Under the pieces are notes generated by a model, which searched no databases, was not told where the DNA came from, and saw only the letters and a list, made by a program, of their open reading frames with translations. From Aliiroseovarius pelagivivens (GTDB lineage Bacteria; Pseudomonadota; Alphaproteobacteria; Rhodobacterales; Rhodobacteraceae): a DNA stretch of 64,000 nucleotides. A program made the translations under genes and the position numbers. This document shows positions 42,615 to 51,823 of the stretch, piece by piece; position 1 is the stretch's first letter, and each line of letters begins with the position of its first letter. The stretch is from the NCBI RefSeq assembly GCF_900302485.1, contig NZ_OMOI01000001.1:992001-1056000 (forward strand). Direction: 5' to 3'.

Positions 42615-43750
42615 TCGGTCAGGCTTTGGTTCAGCGCCGCAATGGATCCTGCTGTGGACAGCGACCCAGTCAAAGCTGTCAGCACCTTGGACCACTGCGT
42701 ATAGGGGGCCTCGGTGACATAAACGGTGTCGCCGTCGCGGATACCGAAGTCACGCGCCAGAAACAGCCCATTGGTGTCGGTCAGGTTCATGACATAGATC
42801 ATGCGCTGCGTTCCGGTCAGGTCCGAACGTCCAAGAACCGCATTTGCAATGTCCGCAGTCTCATCGCGCAGAACAAATACACCTGTCGGATCAGCGGTTC
42901 CCGAGGAAAGACCGCCCACCTGTGCAATGGCTTCTACGGCTGAAAGGGTTTGGCTTGCAAAGCCAACACGGCTTTGAGCACCGGTTGCACCAAGGGCGGT
43001 AAAGGTGCGGGGGTCAGCCTCGACCAGAATTCGGTCGCCGCCGCGCAACGCAATGTTCATCTGCGGGTTGCTAAACAGATCTTCAAACCAGATCTCTCCG
43101 ATTTTCGAGCCACGAATAACTTTGACCTTTGCGATTTCAGGCTCGATGGAAACGCCGCCAGCTCGGGCCAGCATGGCGTTCAGGGTGCGCGTTGGCCGTT
43201 CAATCGGATAGACACCTTGGCCGCTGACAGAGCCAGTGACCGTCACGGTCGCCCCATCACCGGCGATGCGGCGCACCGTGACCTGCGGATCCGGTGTTTG
43301 CTCAGCCAGTTTTCTGGTGATCACGCGGCGAATTGCTTCGGGCGAGTTTCCGGCGGCTTTCACACGCCCGGCATAAGGAATGAAAATGTATCCTTCGCCG
43401 TCAACTTGCACTTGTTCAAGCGTTGCTGGGGCCCCGGCCGTGGTCAGGATGCCGTCTTCGACGTTCTCCCAGATCGAAATGCCAAGCGTGTCGCCAGCAC
43501 GAATCGTGTCCGACCCGACGACACCGCCGTTCTGGAATTCCGGGCCGAAACCAAGAGGTGGGACAACTGCCGTTTGGCGGGTAACGCGGTCATTGACGTC
43601 TACGATGAATGCGTTGCCATTTTTCTGGACCGATCCAGCATAGAGTTCTTGCTTGGTCGGACCTGTACGAGGCAGCCCGCAAGAGCTGAGCGCGAATACG
43701 GCCGACGCCAAGATCAAGTGCTTGGCCCAATTTGATTTTTTTGTCGTCAC
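42611..43750 (-). CDS. Polysaccharide export lipoprotein, Wza/KpsD-like
   Basis: A 379-residue outer-membrane polysaccharide export protein. A lipoprotein signal (ILASAVFALSSC, Cys24 acylated) leads into a Poly_export domain (DTIRAGDTLGISIWENVEDG), then SLBB repeats (VTVTGSVSGQGVYPIERPTRTLNAMLARAGG). It would form the outer-membrane export channel for the capsule. The C-terminal TQWSKVLTALTGSLSTAGSIAALNQS is an amphipathic region of the family. It lies between kpsS and kpsC and overlaps kpsC. No KpsM/T ABC transporter genes are in the window. Confidence 0.9.
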   Translation of the reverse strand: MTTKKSNWAKHLILASAVFALSSCGLPRTGPTKQELYAGSVQKNGNAFIVDVNDRVTRQTAVVPPLGFGPEFQNGGVVGSDTIRAGDTLGISIWENVEDGILTTAGAPATLEQVQVDGEGYIFIPYAGRVKAAGNSPEAIRRVITRKLAEQTPDPQVTVRRIAGDGATVTVTGSVSGQGVYPIERPTRTLNAMLARAGGVSIEPEIAKVKVIRGSKIGEIWFEDLFSNPQMNIALRGGDRILVEADPRTFTALGATGAQSRVGFASQTLSAVEAIAQVGGLSSGTADPTGVFVLRDETADIANAVLGRSDLTGTQRMIYVMNLTDTNGLFLARDFGIRDGDTVYVTEAPYTQWSKVLTALTGSLSTAGSIAALNQSLTE

Positions 43751-43835
43751 TGCCCGTACACCTTCTTAGAGGTTTGATTCATTTTCCGAAGGTTATCGCG
43801 AGACCGGTCAAAATTCCAGCCGAGGCACTTTAAGG

Positions 43836-45128
43836 TTAGCTGACCACGCTCAACTGTTGCCGAGGTGCCGCTGTTCCCTGTTCCAAAGCCTGATAGGGAT
43901 CGTCCTGCGCCAGCATCATATCCACCACCTGGCGTAGCAGCTGTCGTCGGCCACGCGATGAGTAAAAGCCGCCTGCAACCTGACTTGTTTCAAGTAGAAA
44001 GTGACGATAATCCCGATACGCCCGTTTGTCGGGGCGGGTCGGGATGTCAAAGAACTCGGGCAGGGGTTGTTCCGAAACGAACTCTGACTTGGCATAAACC
44101 GCATCACCGAAAAGCTTCAACGGAAGGCCGCGCCAGAGCACCTGTTGGGCTGCGGTCGAGTTGATCGTTACGGCAGATCGCGCGTGATCTAGAAGCTTGG
44201 CAAGCTTGCCGCCGCGCACATAGTGGACGCGATCGGCAATCCCATGCGCTTTCGCCAACTTGCGGATTTCACGCCGTTGCGGAACGCGCCCGTCTTCCAG
44301 TGGATGGGCTTTGAAGACCAGATGGTGGTGCGTGGGGGCGCCTTCGGCAAAGCCCGCGATCACAAGCTCCAAAAACTCGGTCATCGAGGTAAAGGGGCTG
44401 TGCATCTGAAAGCTTGAATCATGTTCCAGCTGCAGCAAGGCCAAATGATAAGGAAAGCCTCCGTAGCGGATGCGCAATGAGGCTGCCATGCGATCCGCAG
44501 CAATGACGGGCATCAGGACAAGACGTTGTAAATAAAGAAGGAACTCTTTGCCTACACCAATAGATCGATGGGGTCTGAAATTGCGGTAGCGCTGGTTCAA
44601 AAACATGACAAACCAGTGATAGACCGCACCATAGAACACGTGGTGGCGCATGTCGCCCCAATGGGCGGGGGCCTCGGGCATGTCCGGTTCGGCGTCTTCA
44701 AGAATGCGCTGCATCTGCGCGACATCATAGTCCATCAAGCGCGAGTTTCCGTTGGACCCGTCCCGCTCATAGGTCACCCAATAGGGACGCAGATAGCCTT
44801 CTTCGAAAACGTGGATGGTAAGTCCCCGCGCGCGCGCCTGCGCTACGGCTTGGGCATGGATCGGTCGCGTGTCGCCATAGAGTACGATGTCGGTGATGTC
44901 GTGCGTATCGACAATCTGTTCGAACCGACCGCTCCACTGATCTTGAGGGTCTGTGAATGGAATATAGCTGGCCTTTTCGGGCCAAAATGCCTGGTCGCCA
45001 CGGTTGAACCCAACACGCCACACCTTTGCCCCTGATCGGCCCAGCATTTTGGCCAAACGCCCAAAAAACGGACCGTGAGGCCCTTGCAGGAACAGGAAGT
45101 TTCGGTTTTCGCCCGTGATGCGCGCCAT
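43836..45128 (-). CDS. kpsS: Capsule polysaccharide Kdo transferase KpsS-like
   Basis: A 430-residue KpsS-type protein, which adds the first Kdo to the lipid anchor of group 2 capsules. FLFLQGPHGPFFGRLAKMLGRSGAKVWRVGFNRGD at the N-terminus, HVFEEGYLRPYWVTYERDG and VFKAHPLEDGR and INSTAAQQVLWRGLPLKLFGD near the C-terminus are characteristic. It is the first gene of the capsule set on the minus strand, divergent from ribE by about 210 bases. Together with the KpsC-like and Wza-like proteins it points to a Kdo-linked capsule or related surface polysaccharide. Confidence 0.9.
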   Translation of the reverse strand: MARITGENRNFLFLQGPHGPFFGRLAKMLGRSGAKVWRVGFNRGDQAFWPEKASYIPFTDPQDQWSGRFEQIVDTHDITDIVLYGDTRPIHAQAVAQARARGLTIHVFEEGYLRPYWVTYERDGSNGNSRLMDYDVAQMQRILEDAEPDMPEAPAHWGDMRHHVFYGAVYHWFVMFLNQRYRNFRPHRSIGVGKEFLLYLQRLVLMPVIAADRMAASLRIRYGGFPYHLALLQLEHDSSFQMHSPFTSMTEFLELVIAGFAEGAPTHHHLVFKAHPLEDGRVPQRREIRKLAKAHGIADRVHYVRGGKLAKLLDHARSAVTINSTAAQQVLWRGLPLKLFGDAVYAKSEFVSEQPLPEFFDIPTRPDKRAYRDYRHFLLETSQVAGGFYSSRGRRQLLRQVVDMMLAQDDPYQALEQGTAAPRQQLSVVS

Positions 45129-45339
45129 GCCAGAAAATCACCAAACAATGAGAGCGTTTGTCGCTTTGTATATCTACAAGAATATGGTTGCAGGGGAATT
45201 AACAGTGGCTTGCGGCAAAAATGGGGCCATTCGGGTGCTTTTATTGGGGCAGACACATTGGCCAACGCACTGCATCTTGGCTTCAAACTCGACCGTGTTT
45301 CCGTTACAGCAGAGACACCAACCCGATGTAGGAGGCGAC

Positions 45340-45933
45340 ATGTTCACTGGGATCATCACCGATGTGGGGCGCGTTGAGGCGCTGGAGCAAGCAGGCGACA
45401 TGCGTGCACGTATTGTGACCGCGTACGACACGGCTGGGATTGATCTGGGGGCGTCGATCGCCTCGGACGGGGTGTGTCTGACGGTCGTTGCATTGGGGGA
45501 TGACTGGTATGACGTTGATATCTCAGCAGAAACTGTGTCGAAAACCAATCTGGGCGACTGGGTTGTCGGTCGCCGCGTGAACCTTGAACGTGCCCTTAAG
45601 GTGGGTGACGAGTTGGGTGGGCATATCGTGTCCGGTCACGTGGATGGCGTGGCCGAGATCGTGTCGATGCATGTGGAAGGCGACAGCACCCGCGTGCGCT
45701 TCCGCGCGCCGTCTGACCTGGCACGATTCATTGCGCCCAAAGGCTCGGTTGCTTTGAACGGCACGTCGCTGACCGTGAACGAGGTCGAAGGCGACGAGTT
45801 TGGCGTAAACCTGATTTCGCACACCAAAGAGGTGACGAATTGGGGGCAGGCACAGGTCGGTGACCGTATCAATCTCGAGATCGACACGCTGGCGCGTTAT
45901 GTGGCGCGGCTGGCAGATTACGGACAGTCCTGA
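45340..45933 (+). CDS. ribE: Riboflavin synthase, alpha chain
   Basis: A 197-residue enzyme performing the last step of riboflavin synthesis. The two lumazine-binding repeats begin MFTGIITDVGRVEAL and HIVSGHVDGVAEIVSM, with SDGVCLTVVAL and LNGTSLTVNEV as the paired substrate loops. GTAGGAGGCGAC sits just before the ATG at 45340; a longer frame to 45115 is not needed. It is separated from ribD by the minus-strand capsule genes and from ribB by a metallo-beta-lactamase-fold gene. I see no FMN riboswitch upstream. Confidence 0.95.
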   Translation: MFTGIITDVGRVEALEQAGDMRARIVTAYDTAGIDLGASIASDGVCLTVVALGDDWYDVDISAETVSKTNLGDWVVGRRVNLERALKVGDELGGHIVSGHVDGVAEIVSMHVEGDSTRVRFRAPSDLARFIAPKGSVALNGTSLTVNEVEGDEFGVNLISHTKEVTNWGQAQVGDRINLEIDTLARYVARLADYGQS

Positions 45934-46015
45934 TTTCTGTTTGGCGTGATCTTCGATTGAAATATTCGAAAGTGGGCATATGATTGGCGAAATCCCTTTC
46001 TGACGGAGATCGCCC

Positions 46016-46981
46016 ATGACCCTCATTCGCCCCACTCGCCGTGATCTTCTGCGCCTGGCCGCAGTCGCGCCCGCCTTCGCCATGCCCGCCACCGCGCGTG
46101 CCATGCTGGGCGCGCCAACGGATGGCAATCCGGCGCATTTCAGTTTCACTCTGGGGCAGGCGAAGATCACCATCGTCTCGGACGGTTATTTCACTTTGCC
46201 CTTCGGTGGGCAGGCAATGAACGCGCCGGAAGAGGAAAAGCTGGCCTTCATGGCAGAGCACTACATCGACCCCGAGGTCGGCTATTCGCACACCAACCAC
46301 ATGTATATCGAGCTGGGCGACGCCAAGGTCTTGGTGGATGTCGGGTCGGGCACCCGTTGGTTCGATACCACGGGCCGATTGATGGAGAACTTAGAGGCCG
46401 CAGGGATCGACCCGATGGGCATCACCCATGTGGCCATCACCCATGCACATCCCGATCACATCTGGGGCATTCGCGATGATTTTGACGAACCGATCATCCC
46501 GGACGCTGAGTATGTGATGGGAGAGGCCGAGCGTACGCACTGGCTGCAAGACGGCCTTGTGGATCGCGTGGCACCAGAAGACCAGCAGTTCGTGCTGGGG
46601 GCTGTGAACTCCATCAATGCCGAGGGGCTGGAGTGGACCCTAGCGTCGAACGATCACGAAATCGCGCCGGGCATTCGCCTGATCGACACCCCAGGCCACA
46701 CACCGGGGCATATGTCCGTGGCAGTGGAAAGCGATGGTCAGCAACTGATCGCGCTGGGCGACTGCATGACCCATGCCATCCTGAACTTCGCCCATCCTGA
46801 ATGGTTCTCGGGGCGGGATTCCGATGGGGCGCAAGTTGGCGTTACACGTAACCGTTTGCTGGACATGGCGGCTTCGGACCGGATTGCGGTGCTCGGGTAT
46901 CATTTCCCGTTCCCTGGTGTGGGCCATGTGCGCCGCAATGGCGACGCCTATCAGTTCGTCCCGGCGCTCTGGCAGTTCTAG
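46016..46981 (+). CDS. Tat-exported metallo-beta-lactamase-fold hydrolase
   Basis: A 321-residue protein with a twin-arginine signal (RPTRRDLLRLAAVAPAFAMPATARA) and an MBL fold. Zinc ligands are in ITHAHPDHIWG, DTPGHTPGHMS and GDCMTH, with the terminal His in LGYHFPFPG. The family includes quorum-quenching lactonases, glyoxalase-like enzymes and other periplasmic hydrolases; the substrate is unknown. CGGAGATCGCCC gives an SD before the ATG. It lies between ribE and ribB on the same strand with gaps of 82 and 100 bases. Confidence 0.88.
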   Translation: MTLIRPTRRDLLRLAAVAPAFAMPATARAMLGAPTDGNPAHFSFTLGQAKITIVSDGYFTLPFGGQAMNAPEEEKLAFMAEHYIDPEVGYSHTNHMYIELGDAKVLVDVGSGTRWFDTTGRLMENLEAAGIDPMGITHVAITHAHPDHIWGIRDDFDEPIIPDAEYVMGEAERTHWLQDGLVDRVAPEDQQFVLGAVNSINAEGLEWTLASNDHEIAPGIRLIDTPGHTPGHMSVAVESDGQQLIALGDCMTHAILNFAHPEWFSGRDSDGAQVGVTRNRLLDMAASDRIAVLGYHFPFPGVGHVRRNGDAYQFVPALWQF

Positions 46982-47081
46982 ACCGTTTTCGTGACGTCTT
47001 GGAGCCGTTTCCCGCCGCCTTTGGGCTGGCATTGAGCGCGCGCCTGCGCTACTCAGCCCCGAGCCTGAAGGGGAACGCGCC

Positions 47082-48212
47082 ATGTCTGAAAGCACCACAT
47101 ACGAAACACCCGGTCCGGTCGAAGCCGGCTTGTCGAATGCCATCGCTTCGGCGGAAGAGATCATTGCCGAGGCCCGCGCGGGCCGGATCTATATCCTTGT
47201 GGACCATGAAGACCGCGAAAACGAAGGTGACTTCGTCATTCCGGCGGACGCATGTGATGCGGCGGCTGTGAATTTCATGGCCACCCATGGCCGTGGGCTG
47301 ATCTGTCTGCCGATGGAATCCAAGCGTATTGATGAGCTGGGCCTGCCGATGATGGCGATGCACAACTCTTCGCGCCATGAAACAGCGTTCACCGTGTCGA
47401 TTGAAGCCCGCGAAGGTGTCTCGACCGGTATTTCTGCCGCCGACCGCGCGCTGACTGTGGCGACTGCGATCAACCCCGACAATGGCCCAGCCGAGATTGC
47501 GACCCCCGGCCACGTCTTCCCACTGCGCGCGCGTAATGGCGGTGTGCTGGTCCGTGCCGGCCACACGGAAGCTGCAGTAGATATCTCGCGCCTCGCGGGC
47601 CGTAATCCTTCCGGCGTGATCTGCGAGATCATGAATGAAGACGGCACCATGGCGCGTCTGCCGGAACTAGTTGAGATCGCAAAGAAACACGCCATCAAGA
47701 TCGGCACGATTTCCGACCTGATCGCCTATCGTCGTCGCCACGATAACCTTGTACGTGAGACCGGGCGTGAGTCCATCACCTCGGAATTTGGTGGCGAATG
47801 GGAGATGCGCATCTTCACCGACATGACGCACGAGATCGAGCATGTGGTGCTGATCAAGGGCGACATCACCACCGACGAACCCGTGCTGGTCCGTACCCAT
47901 GCGTTGCAAGAAGCGCAGGACGTTTTGGGCCTTGGCCCGAAACCCGCCGACGAGCTGCCGCGCGCGATGAAGATCATCGCGGACGAGGGCAGGGGAGTTG
48001 TCTGCCTGTTCCGTGAGCCGCGCAAGACGCTGCACGCAGATGAAGAAGAAGGCCCGCGCACCGTGCGCCAAATCGGCCTTGGCTCACAAATTCTGTCGTC
48101 CTTGGGCCTGAACGAGATGGTTCTTTTGACCGACAGCCCCGAAACCCGCTATGTGGGTCTGGACGCTTACGGGCTGACCATCACCGGCACCCGCCCCATT
48201 CAGAAGGACTGA
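47082..48212 (+). CDS. ribB: 3,4-dihydroxy-2-butanone 4-phosphate synthase with degenerate GTP cyclohydrolase II-like domain
   Basis: A 376-residue riboflavin enzyme. The N-terminal DHBP synthase is intact: [39 protein letters not shown] and [10 protein letters not shown] are all present. The C-terminal half aligns with GTP cyclohydrolase II but lacks the zinc cysteine triplet and the catalytic Arg/Asp; where those motifs should be it reads [14 protein letters not shown] and [15 protein letters not shown]. It is thus RibBX-like: only the DHBP reaction is expected. The true RibA must be elsewhere. It is three bases before ribH. Confidence 0.93.
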   Translation: MSESTTYETPGPVEAGLSNAIASAEEIIAEARAGRIYILVDHEDRENEGDFVIPADACDAAAVNFMATHGRGLICLPMESKRIDELGLPMMAMHNSSRHETAFTVSIEAREGVSTGISAADRALTVATAINPDNGPAEIATPGHVFPLRARNGGVLVRAGHTEAAVDISRLAGRNPSGVICEIMNEDGTMARLPELVEIAKKHAIKIGTISDLIAYRRRHDNLVRETGRESITSEFGGEWEMRIFTDMTHEIEHVVLIKGDITTDEPVLVRTHALQEAQDVLGLGPKPADELPRAMKIIADEGRGVVCLFREPRKTLHADEEEGPRTVRQIGLGSQILSSLGLNEMVLLTDSPETRYVGLDAYGLTITGTRPIQKD

Positions 48213-48215
48213 ACC

Positions 48216-48767
48216 ATGGCCACCGCAGAACAGCATTACATTCTGGACCGCCCCAGCTTTGACAAGCCGGTGAAGATCCTGATCGTTGTCGCGCCTTACT
48301 ACAAGGATATCGCGGACAATCTGGTCGCCGGCGCCAAGGCCGAGATCGAAGCCGCGGGTGGCACATGGGATCTGATCGAGGTACCGGGCGCGCTGGAAGT
48401 GCCCACTGCGATCTCGATTGCGGATCGCCTGTCGAACTTCGATGGTTATGTGGCGCTGGGCTGCGTGATCCGGGGCGAAACCACCCATTATGAAACCGTC
48501 TGCAACGACAGCTCACGTGCCATTCAGTTGATGGGGCTGAACGGGCTGTGCATCGGCAACGGCATCCTGACCGTGGAAAACCGCCCACAGGCGGAAGTTC
48601 GCGCTGACGTGAATGATCAAAATAAAGGCGGCGGTGCAGCCGCTGCGGCCTTGCATCTTGTCGCGCTTTCGCGCAAATGGGCCTCCGCAAGCAAGGGGGT
48701 CGGCTTCAAGTCGATCTCGGATTCGATCAAGCTTGCAGGTGATACGAAGGATACCCCAACCGCATGA
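48216..48767 (+). CDS. ribH: 6,7-dimethyl-8-ribityllumazine synthase
   Basis: A 183-residue lumazine synthase that joins the RibD product with dihydroxybutanone phosphate. The phosphate and catalytic motifs are EVPGALEVPTAIS, ALGCVIRGETTHYETVCND and LTVENRPQAEVRAD (in pieces), with His in RGETTHYE. It is somewhat longer than the usual 155-160 residues because of an N-terminal extension and a tail ending in KLAGDTKDTPTA. It is three bases after ribB and overlaps nusB by four (ATGA). Confidence 0.96.
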   Translation: MATAEQHYILDRPSFDKPVKILIVVAPYYKDIADNLVAGAKAEIEAAGGTWDLIEVPGALEVPTAISIADRLSNFDGYVALGCVIRGETTHYETVCNDSSRAIQLMGLNGLCIGNGILTVENRPQAEVRADVNDQNKGGGAAAAALHLVALSRKWASASKGVGFKSISDSIKLAGDTKDTPTA

Positions 48768-49231
48768 CGCTTTCCGGCAACCAGAAACGCAAGATGAAAT
48801 CCGCCGCCCGCTTTTTTGCGGTGCAGGCGCTGTTTCAGATGGAGGCCTCGGGCCAGACCATGGACCGCGTGATGGTCGAGTTCGAAGACCATCGTTTTGG
48901 CGAGGAATTCGACGACTTCACCATGGCGGAAGGCGACAGCCGTCTGTTCCGCAAGCTTGTCGGAGATGCGGTGAACCATCAGGCGAAGATCGACCAGATG
49001 ACCGACCGCGCGCTGGTGGCCAAATGGCCGATTGCACGGATCGACCCGACCTTGCGTGCGCTCTTCCGCGCTGCCGGGGCCGAGCTGGTCGAAGGTGATA
49101 CTCCGCCCAAAGTCGTGATTACTGAATTCGTTGACGTGGCACGTGCGTTCTTCCCGGAAGGGGACGAGGCGAAGTTCACCAACGCGGTTCTGGACCACAT
49201 GGCCCGCGAGGCGAAGCCCGAGGCGTTTTGA
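48764..49231 (+). CDS. nusB: Transcription antitermination factor NusB
   Basis: A 155-residue all-helical RNA-binding protein that acts with NusE in rRNA antitermination. The family pattern is visible as RKMKSAARFFAVQALFQMEASG at the N-terminus and the C-terminal TLRALFRAAGAELVEGDTPPKVVITEFVDVARAFF (in pieces). Its start overlaps the ribH stop (ATGA), the normal ribH-nusB linkage. A rho-independent terminator follows. Confidence 0.95.
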   Translation: MTLSGNQKRKMKSAARFFAVQALFQMEASGQTMDRVMVEFEDHRFGEEFDDFTMAEGDSRLFRKLVGDAVNHQAKIDQMTDRALVAKWPIARIDPTLRALFRAAGAELVEGDTPPKVVITEFVDVARAFFPEGDEAKFTNAVLDHMAREAKPEAF

Positions 49232-49256
49232 CGTCCAATAGAAAACACCAGATTTC

Positions 49257-49292
49257 AGAGGCCATTGGGATGCGACCCATTGGCCTCTTTTC
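49257..49292 (+). terminator. Rho-independent terminator after nusB
   Basis: AGAGGCCATTGGG, loop ATGCGA, CCCATTGGCCTCT with T-tract TTTTC. There is one internal mismatch in a 13-base stem. It ends the rib-nusB transcript about 25 bases after the stop. Confidence 0.85.
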
Positions 49293-49343
49293 ATTTCCGG
49301 GATGAGCACACATACTTACCCTATTCACCAAAGGGAGTGTGAC

Positions 49344-49646
49344 ATGCCAAAGCTCGTCCGCGTCTATATCAAGAACGTTCTGGTTGGATTTGCGTTGTCC
49401 GCAGCATTTGTTGCGGCACTGCTTTACATGAACGTGGGCAACCTGTGGCACCTGATCTCGACCTCGGACATGGGATGGATCGCGGTTCTGATGCTGTTCA
49501 TGTTTAATGGGATTGTCTTTGCTGGTGTGCAATTCGCCTTTGTTATCATGCGGATGGAAGGCCATGACGACACGCCCAAAGGCGGCAAGCGGCAGCCGGT
49601 AATCACCGGCGAACCCGCCCGTGTGAAAGTGGCCGCCAACCGCTGA
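49344..49646 (+). CDS. Small membrane protein
   Basis: A 100-residue protein with two hydrophobic segments (about residues 11-28 and 44-66: FALSAAFVAALLYMNV and WIAVLMLFMFNGIVFAGVQFAFVIM). The C-terminal 25 residues are polar and basic. I do not recognise a named family. AAGGGAG precedes the ATG at 49344 with a good spacing. It is isolated behind the nusB terminator and followed by the DksA/TraR-type gene 57 bases on. Confidence 0.75.
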   Translation: MPKLVRVYIKNVLVGFALSAAFVAALLYMNVGNLWHLISTSDMGWIAVLMLFMFNGIVFAGVQFAFVIMRMEGHDDTPKGGKRQPVITGEPARVKVAANR

Positions 49647-49703
49647 CCCTCTTGCAGGGCTGGCCGATTACGGCAATGATCCCCTATCAGTGAAAGGGAT
49701 CCC

Positions 49704-49973
49704 ATGGCAGGCGGATGGGCGCGTGATGGCGCAGTAAGCGAACAGATCGAAGCATCAGTCTCGGACGAGCTGGCTCGGATGAAATCCAAGGCCCAGCCGG
49801 TGGGCGAAAGCTTTACCCATTGTGCGGAGTGCGAAGAAGAAATCCCCCAAGCCCGGCGCGAGGCGATCCCCGGCGTGAAGCTGTGCATCGATTGCGTGCG
49901 CGACCGGGATGCAGCGTTCCAGAACCGCCCCGGCATCAATCGGCGTGGGTCGAAAGACAGCCAGCTGAAATAG
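49704..49973 (+). CDS. DksA/TraR-type C4 zinc-finger protein
   Basis: An 89-residue protein with a C4 zinc finger: HCAECEEEIPQARREAIPGVKLCIDC, the C-x2-C...C-x2-C signature of the DksA/TraR family. It is too short to contain the DksA coiled coil in full, so it is TraR-like. The N-terminal helix (VSEQIEASVSDELARMKS) could reach the RNA polymerase secondary channel. Such short proteins modulate transcription or are of unknown role; no direct partner is encoded here. Confidence 0.85.
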   Translation: MAGGWARDGAVSEQIEASVSDELARMKSKAQPVGESFTHCAECEEEIPQARREAIPGVKLCIDCVRDRDAAFQNRPGINRRGSKDSQLK

Positions 49974-50152
49974 GGGTGGCGAAACCCTCTTTTCCGGCCA
50001 GCGACTGAGTGCTAAAGACACGTCAGAGCAAAATGGCGATGGCGTCGCCGCAGGATAGCTTTTCTGGCTCTTTTCCACGCTCCTGTACGCCGGGACTTTC
50101 AATCGGGAGATTGAAGGCCCCGCCTTTACCTCCCATCAGATAGGAGGCATCC

Positions 50153-51274
50153 ATGGCCTGGTCGCCGGACAAAACTGAAGTCAAAAGCTGGAACGAATGG
50201 GACACGCTGCGCCATGTGATTGTGGGCCGTGCCGATGATTGCCACATCCCGCCGGAAGAGCCCGCGCTGGACGCGAAGGTGCCGGAAGACAGCGACATGC
50301 GTGGCCAATGGGGCCGCCGCCCTCAGGAAACCATCGACCGTGCCAACGAGCTGTTGGACAACTTCGCCGATCAGCTGCGCAAACGTGGCGTCCGTGTGGA
50401 CCGTCCCGTCTCGATCGACCATTCGCAGCCTGTGACCACGCCGGATTTCCACACCGACAGCCAGTTTGGCTGCATGCCGCCGCGCGATGTGCTGCTGACC
50501 GTTGGGCACGAGATGCTGGAAGCCACGATGTCGTATCGTTGCCGCTGGTTTGAATATCTGAACTATCGCCCGCTTCTGAAGCAGTACTGGGAAGAAGATC
50601 CCCGGTTCCGCCACGAGGCCGCGCCGAAGCCGCGTCTGACCGATGCCGATTACCATCCGGATTACCTGTCCGAGAAGATCGGTGACGCCCAGCGTCTGGA
50701 ATGGGCGGCCGAGAAGTTCTTTGTCACCACCGAAGAAGAGCCTCTGTTCGACGCCGCCGACGTGCTGCGGTTCGGTAAGGATCTGGTCGTGCAGCACGGG
50801 TTCACCACGAACCTGAAGGGCATCGAATGGCTGCGCCGTCACTTCCCCGATCACCGCGTGCACACAGTGAACTTCCCCGGCGACCCGTATCCGATCCATA
50901 TCGACGCCACCTTTACGCCTTTGCGCCCGGGTCTGATCGTAAACAACCCCCAGCGCCGTTTGCCCGAAGAGCAGCGCGGGATGTTCGAGAAGAACGGGTG
51001 GGAGATAGTGGACGCGGCCCAACCCGCGCACAACACGCCGCCGCCGCTGTGCTACTCGTCGACCTGGCTGTCGATGAACGTGCTGGTGCTGGACCCGAAA
51101 ACTGTCTGTGTCGAAAAGTCCGAGGTCTATCAGGCCGAGCAGATGGACAAGCTGGGCATGGAAGTGGTCGAGGTTGAGCTGCGCGATGCCTATGCGTTTG
51201 GTGGCGGTCTGCATTGTTGTACGGCGGACGTATACCGCGACGGAGACTGCGAGGATTACTTCCCGAAGCAGTAA
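50153..51274 (+). CDS. Amidinotransferase
   Basis: A 373-residue enzyme of the glycine amidinotransferase group, which moves an amidino group from arginine to an acceptor amine. The catalytic segments are EEPLFDAADVLRFGKDL (Asp), FPGDPYPIHIDATFTPL (His) and the Cys in AFGGGLHCCTADV. The acceptor substrate (glycine, lysine or another amine) cannot be read. GATAGGAGGCATCC precedes the ATG by a good distance. It is a single-gene unit ending in a strong terminator. The next gene on the plus strand is far away (mrcA). Confidence 0.9.
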   Translation: MAWSPDKTEVKSWNEWDTLRHVIVGRADDCHIPPEEPALDAKVPEDSDMRGQWGRRPQETIDRANELLDNFADQLRKRGVRVDRPVSIDHSQPVTTPDFHTDSQFGCMPPRDVLLTVGHEMLEATMSYRCRWFEYLNYRPLLKQYWEEDPRFRHEAAPKPRLTDADYHPDYLSEKIGDAQRLEWAAEKFFVTTEEEPLFDAADVLRFGKDLVVQHGFTTNLKGIEWLRRHFPDHRVHTVNFPGDPYPIHIDATFTPLRPGLIVNNPQRRLPEEQRGMFEKNGWEIVDAAQPAHNTPPPLCYSSTWLSMNVLVLDPKTVCVEKSEVYQAEQMDKLGMEVVEVELRDAYAFGGGLHCCTADVYRDGDCEDYFPKQ

Positions 51275-51294
51275 GCTTGGGCTCTGGAAACAAG

Positions 51295-51322
51295 AAACCC
51301 GCGCTTTTCGGCGCGGGTTTTG
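51295..51322 (+). terminator. Rho-independent terminator after the amidinotransferase
   Basis: AAACCCGCGC, loop TTTTCG, GCGCGGGTTT and then TG-TTGTTTT. The 10-base stem is perfect. It starts 21 bases after the amidinotransferase stop. Confidence 0.9.
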
Positions 51323-51361
51323 TTGTTTTGGGGCGGGGCGTTGCAGCGCCAGAATGCAGTT

Positions 51362-51823
51362 CTAGCGCGCGCAGTAAGTGGTGGTGTCTTTGCTTGTCAG
51401 CGACATTTTAGTGTCGGAGGCAAGTGTCACCTTTGTCCTGTCATTGAGGCTATGTTTCAACAGGCTTGCCCGAATGTTTCGGGCAAAAGAGCTGCGACGC
51501 TGATCGCGTCCATTTGCCTTGAGTGATCGGACAACTGCCGAAATGGGACGGTCGTACAGATAGCCATCTTTGAAAACCCAGCTAGAGCGATATTTCACCT
51601 TTGCGGTGGCTTCGAGCTCGGGATCTTTGAAGATCAGCGTCATTTTGGCGCTAAATCGGCCATTTTCTTTGAACACGACATTGGCTGTCATGGATGTTGT
51701 CATGCCGTCCTCGGTCTCCTCCGGGATGTGGCAGTGCCACTTTCCAACAAGGTCAGATTGATCCAGTGCAAGAGCGCTATTGGGCAGAACAGCCAGGCAG
51801 GCGAGTAGGATAAATTTCTTCAT
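51362..51823 (-). CDS. Secreted hypothetical protein
   Basis: A 153-residue protein with a signal peptide (MKKFILLACLAVLPNSALA) and a small beta-rich mature part: LVGKWHCHIPEETEDGM, followed by VVFKENGRFSAKMTLIF, LEATAKVKYRSSWVFKDGYLYD and a C-terminal DTKMSLTSKDTTTYC. The GKWxC and repeated strands suggest a lipocalin-like or META-type fold, but I do not recognise a named family. It is on the minus strand between the amidinotransferase and pepF, alone. Its ATG lies after AAGGACTTT on the minus strand. Confidence 0.7.
   Translation of the reverse strand: MKKFILLACLAVLPNSALALDQSDLVGKWHCHIPEETEDGMTTSMTANVVFKENGRFSAKMTLIFKDPELEATAKVKYRSSWVFKDGYLYDRPISAVVRSLKANGRDQRRSSFARNIRASLLKHSLNDRTKVTLASDTKMSLTSKDTTTYCAR

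Noticed and set aside
45129..45339. FMN riboswitch upstream of ribE
   Set aside because: I looked for the conserved RFN-element blocks and saw none; the region has only a good SD.
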